From positions 29,793,568-29,857,567 of the forward strand of contig CM055319.2 in the NCBI GenBank assembly GCA_029255685.2: a stretch of 64,000 bases of DNA. Direction: 5' to 3'. Shown here piece by piece: positions 23,390 through 36,964 of this stretch. Under the pieces are notes generated by a model. That model ran no database searches and was not told where the DNA came from. It saw nothing but the letters and a program-made list of their open reading frames with translations. The translations under genes and the position numbers were made by a program. The stretch's first letter is position 1, and every line of letters begins with the position of its first letter. This DNA is from Silene conica. Lineage: Eukaryota > Streptophyta > Magnoliopsida > Caryophyllales > Caryophyllaceae.

Positions 23390-23985
23390 AGCAGATAAAC
23401 TCAGCAAGTATAAGGTTCAGCGGTCAACTCAAGACATAACCTAAATACCAAAACATTCAGCAAGTGTAAAGATTTAGTGGTCAACTTAAGACATAACCTA
23501 ACACCAAATCATTCAGCAAGCAAGGACTCAGAGGCCAACTTAAGGCATAGACCTGCCAATAACCAAGACACTAGACTCAGAGGCGACATCACAACGCATG
23601 GACTAGCATCCAAAAGTAAAGGACTCAGAGGCCAGCTTAAGGCATGTCCCTTCACTACATCACAAGATACTAGACTCAGAGGCCAGCTTAAGGCATGTCC
23701 TAGCATCAAACATCTGCACTCCGGGCAAGGTGTCAGTTCCTTTGCTACCCCGTTGTGCAGCTGCTCTACTCGTCAGACTCGGAGGCCAACTTAAGGCATG
23801 TTCCAACGCGAACACAATCAAACATGTCTGGACTCAGAGGCCAGCTTAAGGCATGTCCCAGACACGACAAACATACACATATAGGGTTCAGAGGCCAACT
23901 TAAGGCATATCCCCATATATGACAATCAACCCACGTATTAAGTTCAGAGGCCAGCTTAAGGCATAACTTAATACGCATCAATACA
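23390..23985 (-). repeat. Array of about ten stem-loop units with unit-specific stems (copy 1)
   Basis: Each unit has a shared core, TCAGAGGCCAACTTAAGGCA or close to it, flanked by arms that pair with each other but differ from unit to unit. Examples are CGTATTAAGTT with AACTTAATACG (23934-23974), GTCTGGAC with GTCCCAGAC (about 23826-23865) and GATACTAGAC with GTCCTAGCATC (about 23663-23707). A single unit has the other loop type seen in copy 2. Confidence 0.85.
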
Positions 23986-24243
23986 CTATCATCAAAGTCT
24001 ATGAACTAATCTATAGATCTACTTTCTTAACTTCTAATCAACACTGAATTGATCCCGGGAACTAAGTTGAGGGAGAGCCGGTTTCCCTTTCGGTTACCCG
24101 ACCGGGGGGTCTCTATCCTCTCTCCATTCCCGAACCCAATATAGTGTCGCCCATCCTCCAGGGACCTCGAACACACATGAAAGGTACACAGAACGAATCT
24201 CAAACAAAACTGATAAACCGTTTGAAAGTTAAAACCAAAACAA

Positions 24244-24655
24244 TGGGAAGAGGGGCTCTCAGCCGGTCCCAGACCGTCTGCCGGTCCACCGGCTGGGAGT
24301 CCCTTCCCATGCCTAACAACCGTCTGAAAAATCAATGAGAAGAGGCTCTCAGCCGGTGGACCGTCCGCCGGCCAGCCGGCTGGGAGTCTCTTCCCATAAC
24401 CAATTTTCAAACAATCAAAATACGAGGAGTGACGCTCAGCCGGTGGACCGGCTGCCGGTCTGCTGGCTGGGAGTCACTTCCCAAGCCTTCACAAATTTTT
24501 CACAAATACCATCAGGTATTCTGAGCTGGTCGACCGGTGGCCGACCCACCGGCTCAGAATCCTATCCTCTAATTCGTGCACAAACACAACATTCGCACCT
24601 CGACTCTGAGCCGGCCGACCGGCTGCCGGTCAGCCTGGCGGCTCAGAAGCCGCTG
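24244..24655. repeat. Five GC-rich palindromic units (copy 1)
   Basis: Units spaced about 85-95 bp apart, each built as CTCAGCCGG..GACCGGCTGCCGG...CCGGCTGGGAG-like palindromes. Arms such as GGGAAGAG and CTCTTCCC extend the pairing outwards. The sequence between units is AT-rich and diverged. Confidence 0.85.
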
Positions 24656-25018
24656 TACGCAAAAATCGAATTCCCTATCATAACCAAAACTTCACAAATC
24701 GATTCAAGGCTCCTAAATTCGCAACATACAATGTTTACCCATTATATCAAATCATTAAATACACCTATTACCAGCAATTAAACCCACAAACAATCCTCAA
24801 TAAGAATATAATTTGTATCCGTCTTAAGCACAAATTTCTGAAGACTAAACAATAAGCATATGATACATCATCCAAGCATGTAATCATCATATGTGAACAT
24901 TCCTATCATGTTACTAAGTTCAAGCAACAACAATAACATTAAAATCAGAAACGACTTAAACCAATTCAAACAAGAAAAGTGCTAATATATACAATAAGGC
25001 CGAGTTTCTCATTATCGT

Positions 25019-26286
25019 TGTAACACCCCCATTTATTCAAGAGCCTTTAGCAAGACTTTCTCGGATAAATAGAGCTGTTACCGTCTCGGAAAGTCCGAGG
25101 TAGTGAATAACAAAGTAAAACAATACAAAGTACTTTACATAAAACCGATAGAATTTAAACTTTGATGCTACATAGACTACATGTAAGAATAAAAGTACAA
25201 CTGACGACTACTCTATATGTCATGTAGATCTAAGTCGGTCCCAAGTCCGCATCTCTCATTCCCGTCCCAGCTCCTAGCTCAACTGTCTCTTTCCTGTAGA
25301 ATCTACTCCCCATTCCGGATCATCGTAGGTGTCACACGAATACACAGGGTCAACCGCGAGATTGAGTAGGTAAAAACAGATAAAACATAAATAACAGTGG
25401 AACCGTATCCTCCTCCATCTCCATATCATTCGATCAACCACCACACCTCCATCATCTCATCACACCTCCCATGACATCACACCTCCCATCACATCACACC
25501 ACACCTCCCATGGCCATATCACAAGTCCCATATCACAAGACCAATATCACAAGACCCATTTCTCATCTCCGTCCTCCACAATAAGCAGTCAATCACAATA
25601 TATCATAATCAAATATATCAATCAGACACTGAGTGTCCTTAGGTCAGATCACAATCACAGTCGTAGATATACCCCTACCTCGAATTGCAGAAAGACAGTC
25701 GAACAACTGCCAGAATTATTCCACCTCGACTCAGTTCCTATAAATAGTATTTAATATCAAAATCTAACCACATCACCAAACACTACTAAATTATTCGATC
25801 ATGTTCATAGTTGATACACTTATCCCACACTGTAAATATACGTATCAACATACTCATATACCAATTAATGCTAACAACTTATTCATATCAATCGCCATTA
25901 GTCAATTATAAACTAACCAATCACAAACTTACTATATATAGACTTACTAAATATGGCATATGATCAATTAATCAATTATTATAAAATCCATAACCAACGA
26001 CAAAATAACTAACTAGTCGTCATCACAAAATTCGTAACCATAATTTATTAACAAAATCACTACTAACCACAGTAACATAAATATTATATTATCATATACC
26101 ATATATAACCCGTAATAACAATAACACACCATTCAGGAAGCTAATTAAAGTTAATAATGATAACAACCATACGTAATAATATTAATATTGTCAAACGAGA
26201 TAAAACATAACATTTGATAAAGGCTTATTATAAATAATGCTAAAATATTATTAGTTAAAAGATAAGAATCATAATAAGAATAATAA

Positions 26287-26324
<38 letters not shown>

Positions 26325-27568
26325 TAACATAACATAACCCGTCTACCCTAAACCACCTCCATCCCGTGACCTATCCCACATTACCATGGCTGCGTGACCG
26401 ACTCAAACTCCACCGCCAACCACCACCGTCAACCCCTACCACGCCTACTCCACCACCAACCCAGACCAGGCCAGTCGACTCCCTCAGGCGTGAACCAGGG
26501 TCATCATCAGACCTGGTTCACACCCCACTGCTCGTAACCCACACAACAGCCCTCACGGAAACGCCCCTGCAACCGCCGTTGACGCCTGACACCGACCAGA
26601 CCCACCACAGACACCATCACTAACACCCCGTGTTTTCAACCCCCCATAGTACCACCGTGTAGACCCCAGCCTAGTCGACAGTGACACCACTCAAAGAGCC
26701 CCCGACAACCCAAGGCAAACAGACTACCTGATAACTCCTTTCGAATCCCCCTGACAAACTCCCTGATTCCACCATAACCAACCACAGCGAACAACCGTGA
26801 CTACCACCCTTCGCATTACCCTACCACCACCTGACTCATTACTCAAAGACCCATCACAAATAAACACGACAACCCATCTAAAAAGCATTAAAAATATACA
26901 TACAGAAACTCCCTATTAAACGCATTAACACAAACACCTTCTGACCCCTTATTAACAATCCTCCACGGTGGACCCAGACGGCCATCGACACCCCGTTGAT
27001 GGTTACATACGTTCATTACACGACATGCTACAATAATATGCAAAAACAACCAAGATTAACACGTTTTAAACCCTTCCAAACATGCGATGAAAACTACCAC
27101 GTGAACAGGAAATAACAGTGTTGTGATGAGCATACCAGTTTGACGGCCAAAACGAACCACCCCGCGCCAGCCTACAACCACCGTGTATAGTCTCTTTCTC
27201 TCCTATGATGTGACAGCTGTGTGCTATAGGTGTTTGAAAGAGAATTAGGGCAAGCCTTAGGGATTGGAAATCAGCTTGAAAGTGACGGCAGGCATAAACT
27301 TATGTTAGGGTTTGTGAAATAATGTTCAACCCAGCCGTGGGCTTGGTTAATGGCACGCCTAACGAGGCCCATGCCGAGATGCTGGAGGTCCAGGGATCGA
27401 ACCCCCATATCGACATTGTCATTGTGCTAAAGGTCTATGGATCGAACCCTCATATCGACATAGCTACATGACTTGATAACAACTATAAACATAGCTACTT
27501 AACATCGTAAAACAATTATCGTCACTAACTAACTTAGTTATCGAGACTAAATTTTTCGAGGTATTACA
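25019..27568 (-). repeat. Left LTR of the LARD
   Basis: A 2.55-kb LTR. It contains an (AAT)n run at 26281-26321. A proline-rich frame near 26366 is also present in the other LTR and is not a gene. The motif ATCGAACCC occurs twice near 27395-27450. Confidence 0.85.
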
Positions 27569-30500
27569 GTCTTCCCCCCTTAAAATGAACTTCGTCCCGA
27601 AGTTCACCACCCCTCCATAACGGTAAGGACTCACTAAGCAAGCATGAACCTTCACAAGTGACGCTTAAGAAACGCGAGATGTTACATTCTATCCCCCTTA
27701 AGAAAACTTTGTCCCCAAAGTTTAATACACAACTGCAACACATGCTACTTCAACAACCACGATATAGTGCAACACACATAGCAGATTCATCAAGTATATT
27801 TAAACAATCATGACACACCAATTAGCCATGTCATAGCATCTAGTCATATCGTAAGCTAATAAGATTTTACAATCGTATCCTCTTTAAAACATGGTTACGT
27901 CCCCGTAACCCCATAAACATTCTAACTCGTTACCCCATCTTACTCATTACTTTACCACACAAAATCTAACTCCAAGTAACCAAGTATCGCCTTCATCGTC
28001 GCATCTAAGACCAAAGACAAGAGGTGAGTGAACTGACGGAATAAAACCGCAATCAATACTTCTGTCCCCATATCGATTTCAAACTCGAGATATAACTCAC
28101 TAACCAAGGTCACACTGGGTCGTAAACATAACATGGCACAACGGCCTAATAACTCATATCTCATTACCAGTACCCAATTTCCATCTCGATTTCAATATCA
28201 ATACTGTCAAATGTCCTATGAAAGGAACTGTTCAACACTTAGAGAGTAAAACTCTAAGCTACTCACCCACGAGTCAAGGTCAAAGAATGAGACAACCCGA
28301 TAAGACACTGAACTGTAATCTCAACACAACATCATCCATGGTCTTGCTCTAGACTCACGAGCAACTCAATCTCCTCATTACTTACCGTCCAAGTTCATTG
28401 ACATATTTGTATGTATACTTATCATTCCACAACTCATAAGATAAGAATCAGGACGTTATACCAACCCAACCTAATACAAAACCCGTATGCATAAACAACT
28501 AATCAATTACCAAAAGTTTACCATTTCCACAACTCAACTCGACTCATAAACAAAAGGATCATCTTATCAATAGAAATTATTAACTATCAAAATAGAATAA
28601 TAGTTGTTAATATTCAACTCCAAATAAGCACTCGTAAGAGAGTCGAACAATAATAAAGTATTAGGGTCGTTAGGATCGTGTTACGCAGTAAAACAGATTC
28701 GGACTAGATAACACTCATATACCCTTGAAATTTGTCACAAATTTAATATACTAACAACACTGTAAACAATTAAGAAGTTATAGTTCACACTTGACATTTT
28801 AAATGTTTCATGCTCATAAACATATTATAGAAGCAAATCCTATTTTAGGAAAGGACATAGCGCAAAATTAACGTAATTAAACATGGAACATTGACATATT
28901 TCCCAAGACATACATAACTCGTAGACTCACAAGGTCGTTTAACATCCCCAGATACCAATTAGTTACAAAAATCACTTGGGTTCATTTCCAACCACTCATA
29001 TTACGTCCTTTATCATGAGGCTATTATTATATATGACTTGCACAATAAGGGTTTTATACAATGCGCAGCTATTAAACATTCAAGCAGGATTTCATCTACA
29101 CATAGCTACAGGATTGTCATTTTGCAACTAATCACCATAATTATCAAACATCAAGCTTAGAACCGGTTTATCATTTTGAAAATATTTTGAAATGTTTGAG
29201 ACATTGAAAGGATTGTTTGTGACAAAATATATACGTGTCAAAGACAATTCACAAGTTACAGCTTGAAACAAGGCTACACAGAGGTATTATGACTCTTCTT
29301 TATTAAGTCATTGTTCTACTCACTCATGAATTATGAAAATTTTAACGATATAAATAACAATCACAAGGCTAATACATCCCTAAATCGTATGTCAACAATT
29401 AATAACTTACACATCGTGATCAGATTCTAAATATAACAATATGTAATTCACTGTATGGTATAACAATATACTTGGAAAAGTTATACAGATTATAATCACA
29501 GGAAACTAGACAGTGATAAACCATCAACATCCGAAAGAACATCAACCAGATTCACATTAATCAAATAATCACAATTACGTACAACTATTAGATTATCCTA
29601 TCATGCCGATAAACTGACCAGTTAAATTTCATTATGTCACCGGGCAAGACTCTTCTCAGATAAACAAGCTTTTGCCATCACATACAAGTAGCACGATTTT
29701 ATTTTAAGGTCGTAAAATTTTACGTATACTTGAAACAATTCTATATTACACTTGACGAAATAAACAAGGTCACGCTATCATATAGTGAGGGTTCATACTC
29801 ATACTATACGCCTATTACTCATGTTACTAATGTCATAATAGGATATCACGTGGCCACATCACATAAACGACGTTTGATTAACTTTTATATGAAACTTTTA
29901 CATCTCACGCTTTCAACAATGAAACATTACACAGCAACTCACTAAGTCATAATTAAATAACAGTTTAACTAACGTACGATCGATCATAGTTTTTAGAAAA
30001 TATAAAGGGCTAGCTAATCATAGAAAAAGAATCGAATGCATCTCTCAAGGAAATTATTTAATACCATTTCCATAACTCAATCGGTCTGAACAAGACTTTT
30101 ACAGCAATTCAACAGGAAATTAGGCAACTTGCAAGAATCACAACTAAATAACGACTCATTAAGAATTACATGGCCTATCATCTTAAAAACATAAACGCAT
30201 ATTCTGAACAGTAGAGGTGAAATTATGCATAAACAATAACCAAGTCTTAAATAATTTCTTTTACAAAAAGATGGGTCAAACGGAACTGTGCAGCAACAAT
30301 CTAACCACGGTCAATTAAAAGATTTATTTCCCTCAAATTATAACTCCTATTAACATGGACCAACAACGTTGTAACACCAACTCAGGAGGTTGTCATACAT
30401 AAAATTTTCACACTCAAATATGGAACACATTTAAGATAGTATCCTGTATAAACAAGGTAACATCCAGGAAACTTATTAAAACAATTTGGTTCTTTTATAA

Positions 30501-31234
30501 CTTCACATTGCTACCTCGAAATTCAACCATTTTTTTTTCTGAAACATGTTGACATATAATTGGGGCATAAACATCACTTGTACCGTAATAACATTCATTT
30601 CTCATTACTACTATACTCGTTACCTGGATCACGGTGGAGATTTCAAATCTGAAAGTAGGATCAACTAATTAACTTGATGGTTATACATGTGTATCTAAAG
30701 AAGCTAGTTTCTACTAATGCATAAACATAACTTATCCAGGTACGGAAATATAAACTAGAAGTTACTATGAGGTCCCATATTGATTACGAACTTCACAACA
30801 ACTTAAAACATGTAGTAGGCATAAAATCTCGAGTACGATATAGGCAACACATATCTATATACATTCATGGCTTATGGAAATACATTCCGCATATCACTAG
30901 ACATGGATTACTTTAACGTATAACTATAAGGTCAACTGAAATACTCATCCCTACAAGGAGTTAAACAGCAGGGTCATATACGAACGATGGTCATTCAATT
31001 ACCAGATAATCATATGAACATTTCAAAATACTGAAATCATATGGTTACACCATTCTTAGCTATTGCTCAACAAATATGCATCCATCCACTTGGGTTATTA
31101 ATCAAATCATCCAACTTGATCCACATTTCATATCTCACATATCCTTCTAACACACGACACTAATGATAACTCACATCTTACTTACCTCATTATTCACCTG
31201 CAAGAACGTTAGTACAAAAATCATAACCAGGTCG

Positions 31235-31308
<74 letters not shown>

Positions 31309-31512
31309 TACCCCACTCTTCAGTTACTCTCATTGGGTTCCCGAGACAGAACCGAAAGGGCCCAGGTTTGGTGTGAGGGGGCCCCTAACTCATCCCGTTC
31401 CTTTTTGGGGCTCCTATCAGCTTTATCTCGGGGTTCATTTTATTAGACTCTTCCTACGTTCATTTTTATTCATTTGGTTTAGGCCTGGGGATCGTTTGCT
31501 CTGATACCACTT
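27569..31512 (-). other. LARD interior, non-coding
   Basis: Four kilobases without a convincing frame or domain on either strand. The purine tract is at 27578-27569 (minus) and the primer site at 31509-31498 (minus). A (TA)n microsatellite of 71 bp is at 31236-31306. Confidence 0.8.
31236..31306. repeat. (TA)n microsatellite
   Basis: About 35 uninterrupted TA units. The YIYIYI frame through it is an artefact of the repeat. Confidence 0.97.
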
Positions 31513-31693
31513 TGTAACACCCCCATTTATTCAAGAGCCTTTAGCAAGACTTTCTCGGATAAATAGAGCTGTTACCGTCTCGGAAAGTCCTAGGTAGTGA
31601 ATAACAAAGTAAAACAATACAAAGTACTTTACATAAAACCGATAGAATTTAAACTTTGATGTTACAGAGACTACATGTAAGAATAAAAGTACA

Positions 31694-32304
31694 TGAAGGG
31701 AAAGGAAATAGTATTGAATGCAGGCTATCATATGTTTGATAATAAACCATTGATAATTAAGGAGTGGCAGGAGAATATAGACTTGTTGAAAGAGGATGTT
31801 AAGATTGTGCCAGCCTGGATAAGATTTCATGGTCTACCATTGAAATTTTTGGGCAAATGCATCCCGATCATTGCTGGGATGGTTGGGAAATTCATCAAGT
31901 CAGACCAGGCAACAGAGCAGAAAACTAGGCTTGGCTTTGCCAGAACTATGGTTGAATTGCAAGTAGGCCAAAATTTTCCTTCTTCTGTCAAATTTAAGGA
32001 TGAGGCAGGAAAGGTGATAGCAGTTAAGCTCGAATATGAATGGAAGCCCTTAATATGTGATAAATGTAAAGGCATGGGGCATGAGAGTAAGAATTGTAGA
32101 AGGCAAGTAATTGCTAAGCCAGTGGGGGTACTAAAGAAAGTGTGGAAACCAATCCCGATACGCAGACCAACCATATCTGACTCAGAATTCCCTGCTCTAA
32201 CTAGTACTACACCTCCTTTGATGGCTCGGGTTCCTGCTTCAGGGACTGACCCAGGAGGGACCAGGGGGGCACTAGTTACAGTGACAGCAACTGGAGATGA
32301 GTAG
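31694..32304 (+). pseudogene. LINE ORF1 C-terminal part (nucleic-acid-binding)
   Basis: About 200 residues: the end of the DUF4283-type domain of plant L1 ORF1 (PLIIKEWQENIDLL, VPAWIRFHGLPLKFLG, GKFIKSDQATEQKTRLGFAR) followed by the CCHC knuckle CDKCKGMGHESKNC near residue 120 and a Pro/Thr-rich tail. ORF1 protein binds LINE RNA in the particle. The N-terminal part is missing through 5' truncation. The first ATG is incidental. Confidence 0.85.
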
Positions 32305-32369
32305 AATATAATGGAGAATGATGGGCAAGTGCATGATACTGGTAACCCTTTAAATCCAGGTTATCATGA

Positions 32370-35300
32370 ATAATTTAGGCTTTTGGAATGTTAGGGGACT
32401 CAACAATGTAAATAAATAACTAGTAGTTAAAAGTTTTATTCAAAATAATGATGCTTGCTTATTTGGCTTGCTAGAAACAAAAATAAATGGTATGAATGTG
32501 AGTAATATATCAAAAAGAATGTTGGAAGGGTGGTGTGTTACCACTAACTGTCAGTTACATAAGGGGGGAAGGGTATGGATAATGTGGAGGCCTAGTGTTT
32601 ATGAAGTCCTAGTTCTTCAATATGACCCTCAGTTCATCCATGCCAAGGTGGTTATCAAGGCCACTAAGCAGATCTTTCTACTTACTGTTGTGTATGCTTT
32701 TAATGATAGGGAAGAAAGGAAATCCTTACGGCAGAACCTGAATGCCATTGCAGACTACTGTACTAACCCTTGGGCAGTAGCTGGTGATTTCAACACTGTT
32801 CTATCACCAGATGAGAGACTTGGGGGAAGCACTAAAATAGCTGACATGGAAGACATTATAGAATGTGTTCAACACTGTAACCTTTCTGATATTCCGGCAA
32901 CAGGTGCTTTCTTTACTTGGACCAATAAGCAAGATGAAAACCATAGGAAATTTAGCAGACTTGACAGATTCCTGGTCAATGATAGATGGAGTCTCTCTTT
33001 CCCTGAGATGGCTGCCCATTTCCACCCTGAAGGGTTACTGGATCACAATCCTTGCATTGTGAGAAATGTCAAGATGGAGGGGAAGAAGAATACTTGCTTT
33101 AAATACTACAATATGTGGAGCACTGCTGGGGATTTTAAGACCAAAGTGACAAAGGTGTAGCATCAACAATTTACAGGAACCCTGATGTTTGCAGTTATTA
33201 AAAAATTAAAAGCTCTCAAACCAGTTCTGAAGGGGCTAAATAAAGAGTGTTATGCTGAGGTGGAGGTGACTGCTACTAGAAAGAATCTGCTACTAACTAA
33301 GGTGCAGGAAAAGTTACAGGCAGATCCTACTAATTATACTCTAATCCAGCAGGAAATGGTACTACTTCAAGAGGTGAGACACTGGGATAAAGTAAAAATT
33401 AGTTTTTTGCAACAAAAAGCAAAGGCTAATTGGATTAAGGAGGGTGACAGTAATACTGCTTTGTTTCATCATGCTATTAAATCCAGAAACTTAAGAAATA
33501 AAGTGATACAGATTGAGGATAAACATGGCAGATGTTGCAGTGATACTGTCAGCATTCAACAAGCTTTTCTTGGGTTCTATCAAGAACTCCTGGGATCCAG
33601 TACAAAGACTGATAAGGTGAGACATGAGGTATTACAGAAAGGCAACATATGTTCTGCAGATCATCATCAGATGCTCAATAGTATGGTCACTAGACAGGAG
33701 ATCAAGGATGTAGTTTTTGCTATTCCTATTGATAAAGCTCCTGGGCCAGATGGGTACACCAGTGGCTTCTTTAGGGACTCATGGGATATCATTGGAGAGG
33801 ATATTTGTTTGGCAGTCATGGACTTCTTCCAAAATGGGCAGCTTCTCACCCAAATTAATGCCACTAACCTTACACTTATTCCAAAGTGTGAAAGACCTAC
33901 AACAGTGACCCAGTTTAGACCTATAGCCTTCTGCAATATGATATACAAGGTCATCTCTAAACTGATGTGTAACAGGCTAGCTACTGTTCTTCCTGATATT
34001 GTCAGTGAGAATCAGGGTGCCTTTATTAAGGTGAGGTCCATTATAGAGAATGTACTCATATGTCAGGACATCATTCACCTTTATGGAAGGAAATCAGTTG
34101 CACCAAGATGCCTTTTCAAAATAGAATTGCAAAAAGCCTATGACACCATTGAATGGGATTTTATTGAGGAACTACTCCATGGACTGCATTTCCCATCACA
34201 CTTTACTGGCCTAGTTCTACAATGTGTTAGGACAACCTCTTTTACCTTATCTCTCAATGGCTCTAAGGAAAAAGAGGGTTAAGGCAAGGGGATCCCATAT
34301 CCCCTCTCTTATTCACCCTATGCATGGACTACCTATCTAGACTCATTACCTATGCTACTGACAGATGGTAGTTTCAATACCATCCTCTTTGCAAAAATCT
34401 GAAGCTCACTCACCTTATGTTTGCAGATGACCTCTTATTGTTTTGCAAAGGTAAGCCTGCTTCTATATGGCTTCTAATGAGAGCTTTCTCCTCCTTCTCT
34501 AGTGCTTCTGGACTTAGGATGAATAATACCAAGTCTGAGATTTTCTTTAATGGCATTGATGAGGAGACAAAGACTGATATCAAAAAGGTGACTGGTTTTA
34601 GAGAAGGTGTCTTTCTCTTCAAATATCTAGGGGTGCCTATCCAACCAGGCAAACTTTCTAAGAATGCATGCTCTTCTTTAACTGAAAAACTTGTATCTAG
34701 AATTAGAGGTTTGGGGGCAAAAAAACTATCATATGCTGGCAGAATTACCTTAATCAATTCAGTCCTTAACACCCTTCACAACTATTGGGCTCAAATGTTC
34801 ATCATCCCCAAGAGTGTAATCAAAAGAATTGAGGCTATTTGTCGAAACTATCTCTGGGATGGATCAACAGAATACCATAGAGTCCCCCTAGTGGCTTGGG
34901 AGAGGGTTACTCTAAGCAAGGACAAAGGAGGCCTTGGTATCAAGCATGCAGAAGTTTGGAATCTAGCCACTGTTGGCAAACTGGTGGATTGGATTTTTAC
35001 ACAAGCAGACAGATTATGGATTAAATGGGTGAATGATATTTACCTCAAGGAGCATGACTGGACTGATTATACTCCTCCTACTGATGCCCCTTGGGTTTGG
35101 AAGAGTATCTGCAGAACAAAAGAGAAATTAAAAACTGGTTACAGTGGGATGAACTGGAATGACAGGCCCCAGGGATACAACATCAAAAGTGGCTATGAAT
35201 GGTTGCAAGCACCTCAACCCAAGAAGGACTGGACCCCAGTAGTTTGGAATAGTTGGAATGTACCAAAACACTCAATGATTACCTGGCTGAGAATGCAGGA

Positions 35301-35676
35301 AGGGATGAATGTCAAAGCAAAATTAGCAAGGATTGGATTTTGCTCTAATGACTTGTGTTCCCTGTGCCAGAATCAGACAGAGACCATCGACCATATCTTT
35401 GAAGCTTGCCAATACTCCACCAGGGTTATGAATCTGTTGAGTAACTGGTTTAATGGGAGTAACCCCACTATGACAGGGATGAAGAATGGAAATCGAAAAT
35501 CCAGAGATTGGAAAATTAGATGCGCTATTTTTAATGCCTACCACTACCACATTTGGATGCAACGTAATAATGCTTGGATAAATGAGACACTACTCAGACC
35601 AGAAGTGATAGTTCAGAAAATTGAAGAAGAGATCAAACAAAGAATCAAGCAGCAAAGGGGAAATGAAGATATTTAG
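32370..35676 (+). pseudogene. LINE ORF2 (endonuclease and reverse transcriptase)
   Basis: It begins MNNLGFWNVRGLN, the usual start of a plant L1 APE-type endonuclease. GLLETKING, AGDFNTVLSPDERLGG and LLDHNPCI give the Glu, Asp-Asn and His motifs. RT follows: FAIPIDKAPGPDGYTSGFF, LTLIPKCERPTTVTQFRPIAFCN, the [13 protein letters not shown] block and FADDLLLF (34420). The C-terminal zf-RVT part has CSLCQNQTETIDHIFEAC (35357-35410). The frame is broken by three stops and one shift, so no active protein is expected. ORF2 would nick the target and copy the RNA there. Confidence 0.88.
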
Positions 35677-35820
35677 TTTGTCGATGTTTGTTGTGTTTGA
35701 TAGAATATGAAATCTAATGTCTGATAGGGGATTTGATCCCGGAACCTCTTGTACATTCTTTTGATACTCTTATGATATACTACTCTCACATTTTACCAAA
35801 AAAAAAAGAATAAAAGTACA

Positions 35821-36893
35821 ACAGACGACTACTATATATGTGATGTAGATCTAAGTCGGTCCCAAGTCCGCATCTCTCATTCCCGTCCCAGCTCCTAGTT
35901 AAACTGTCTCTTTCCTGTAGAATCTACTCCCCATTCCGGATCATCGTAGGTGTCACACGAATACACAGGGTCAACCGCGAGGTTGAGTAGGTAAAAACAG
36001 ATAAAACATAAATAACAGTGGAACCGTATCCTCCTCCATCTCCATATCATTCGATCAACAACCACACCTCCATCATCTCATCACACCTCCCATCACATCA
36101 CACCTCCCATCACATCACACCACACCTCCCATGGCCATATCACAAGACCCATATCACAAGACCCATTTCTCATCTCCGTCCTCCACAATAAGCAGTCAAT
36201 CACAATATATCATAATCAAATATATCAATCAGACACTAAGTGTCCTTATGTCAGATCACAATCACAGTCATAGATATACCCCTACCTCGAATAGCAGAAA
36301 CACAGTCGAACAGCTGCCAGAATTATTCCGCCTCGACTCAGTTCCTATAAATAGTATTTAATATCAAAATCTAACCACATCACCAAACACTACTAAATTA
36401 TTCGATCATGTTCATAGTTGATACACTTATCCCACACTGTAAATATACGTATCAACATACTCATATACCAATTAATGCTAACAACTTATTCATATCAATC
36501 GCCATTAGTCAATTATAAACTAACCAATCACAAACTTACTATATATAGACTTACTAAATATGGCTACGATCAATTAATCAATTATTATAAAATCCATAAC
36601 CAACGACAAAATAACTAACTAGTCGTCATCACAAAATTCGTAACCATAATTTATTAACAAAATCACTACTAACCACAGTAACATAAATATTATATTATCA
36701 TATACCATATATAACCCATAATAACAATAACACACCATTCAGGAAGCTAATTAAAGTTAATAATGATAACAACCATACGTAATAATATTAATATTGTCAA
36801 ACGAGATAAAACATAACATTTGATAAAGGCTTATTATAAATAATGCTAAAACATTATTAGTTAAAAGATAAGAATCATAATAAGAATAATAAC

Positions 36894-36964
<71 letters not shown>

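Larger units (their letters stand above)
22657..25018 (-). repeat. Family-G long LTR, partial copy (inverse of 42935-45864)
   Basis: It starts TGTAAAACCCC at 22657, the inverse of the end of the complete copy at 45864, and stays collinear in inverse orientation until 25018, where the LARD begins. It therefore corresponds to about 43540-45864 of the other copy. It contains the stem-loop array and the GC-rich palindrome array. No internal region, gag or pol adjoins it. A Ty3/gypsy origin is suggested only by the TGTAAC...TTACA ends and length. Confidence 0.85.
31694..35805 (+). mobile_element. L1-type LINE, 5'-truncated, inserted in the LARD right LTR
   Basis: It is flanked by a target duplication of about 15 bp, AAGAATAAAAGTACA, at 31679-31693 and 35806-35820. 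A short A-run (35798-35807) marks the 3' end. It carries the C-terminal part of ORF1 and an ORF2 with endonuclease, reverse transcriptase and a C-terminal zf-RVT region. The left border begins inside ORF1, which is usual 5' truncation. ORF2 is not open throughout (in-frame stops near 32416, 33158 and 34366 and a frame change near 34275), so it is an inactive copy. It splits the LTR cleanly, so it came after the LARD. Confidence 0.92.

Noticed and set aside
23477-24781. Several overlapping frames on both strands (about 65-150 residues)
   Set aside because: They arise from the stem-loop and GC-palindrome arrays, where stop codons are rare in several frames.
26366-26623. Proline/threonine-rich frame, present again at 37011-37271
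   Set aside because: It is part of both LARD LTRs with C-rich composition; low-complexity bias explains the open frame.
31163-31504. Frame with a long YIYIYI run
   Set aside because: It is produced by the (TA)n microsatellite.
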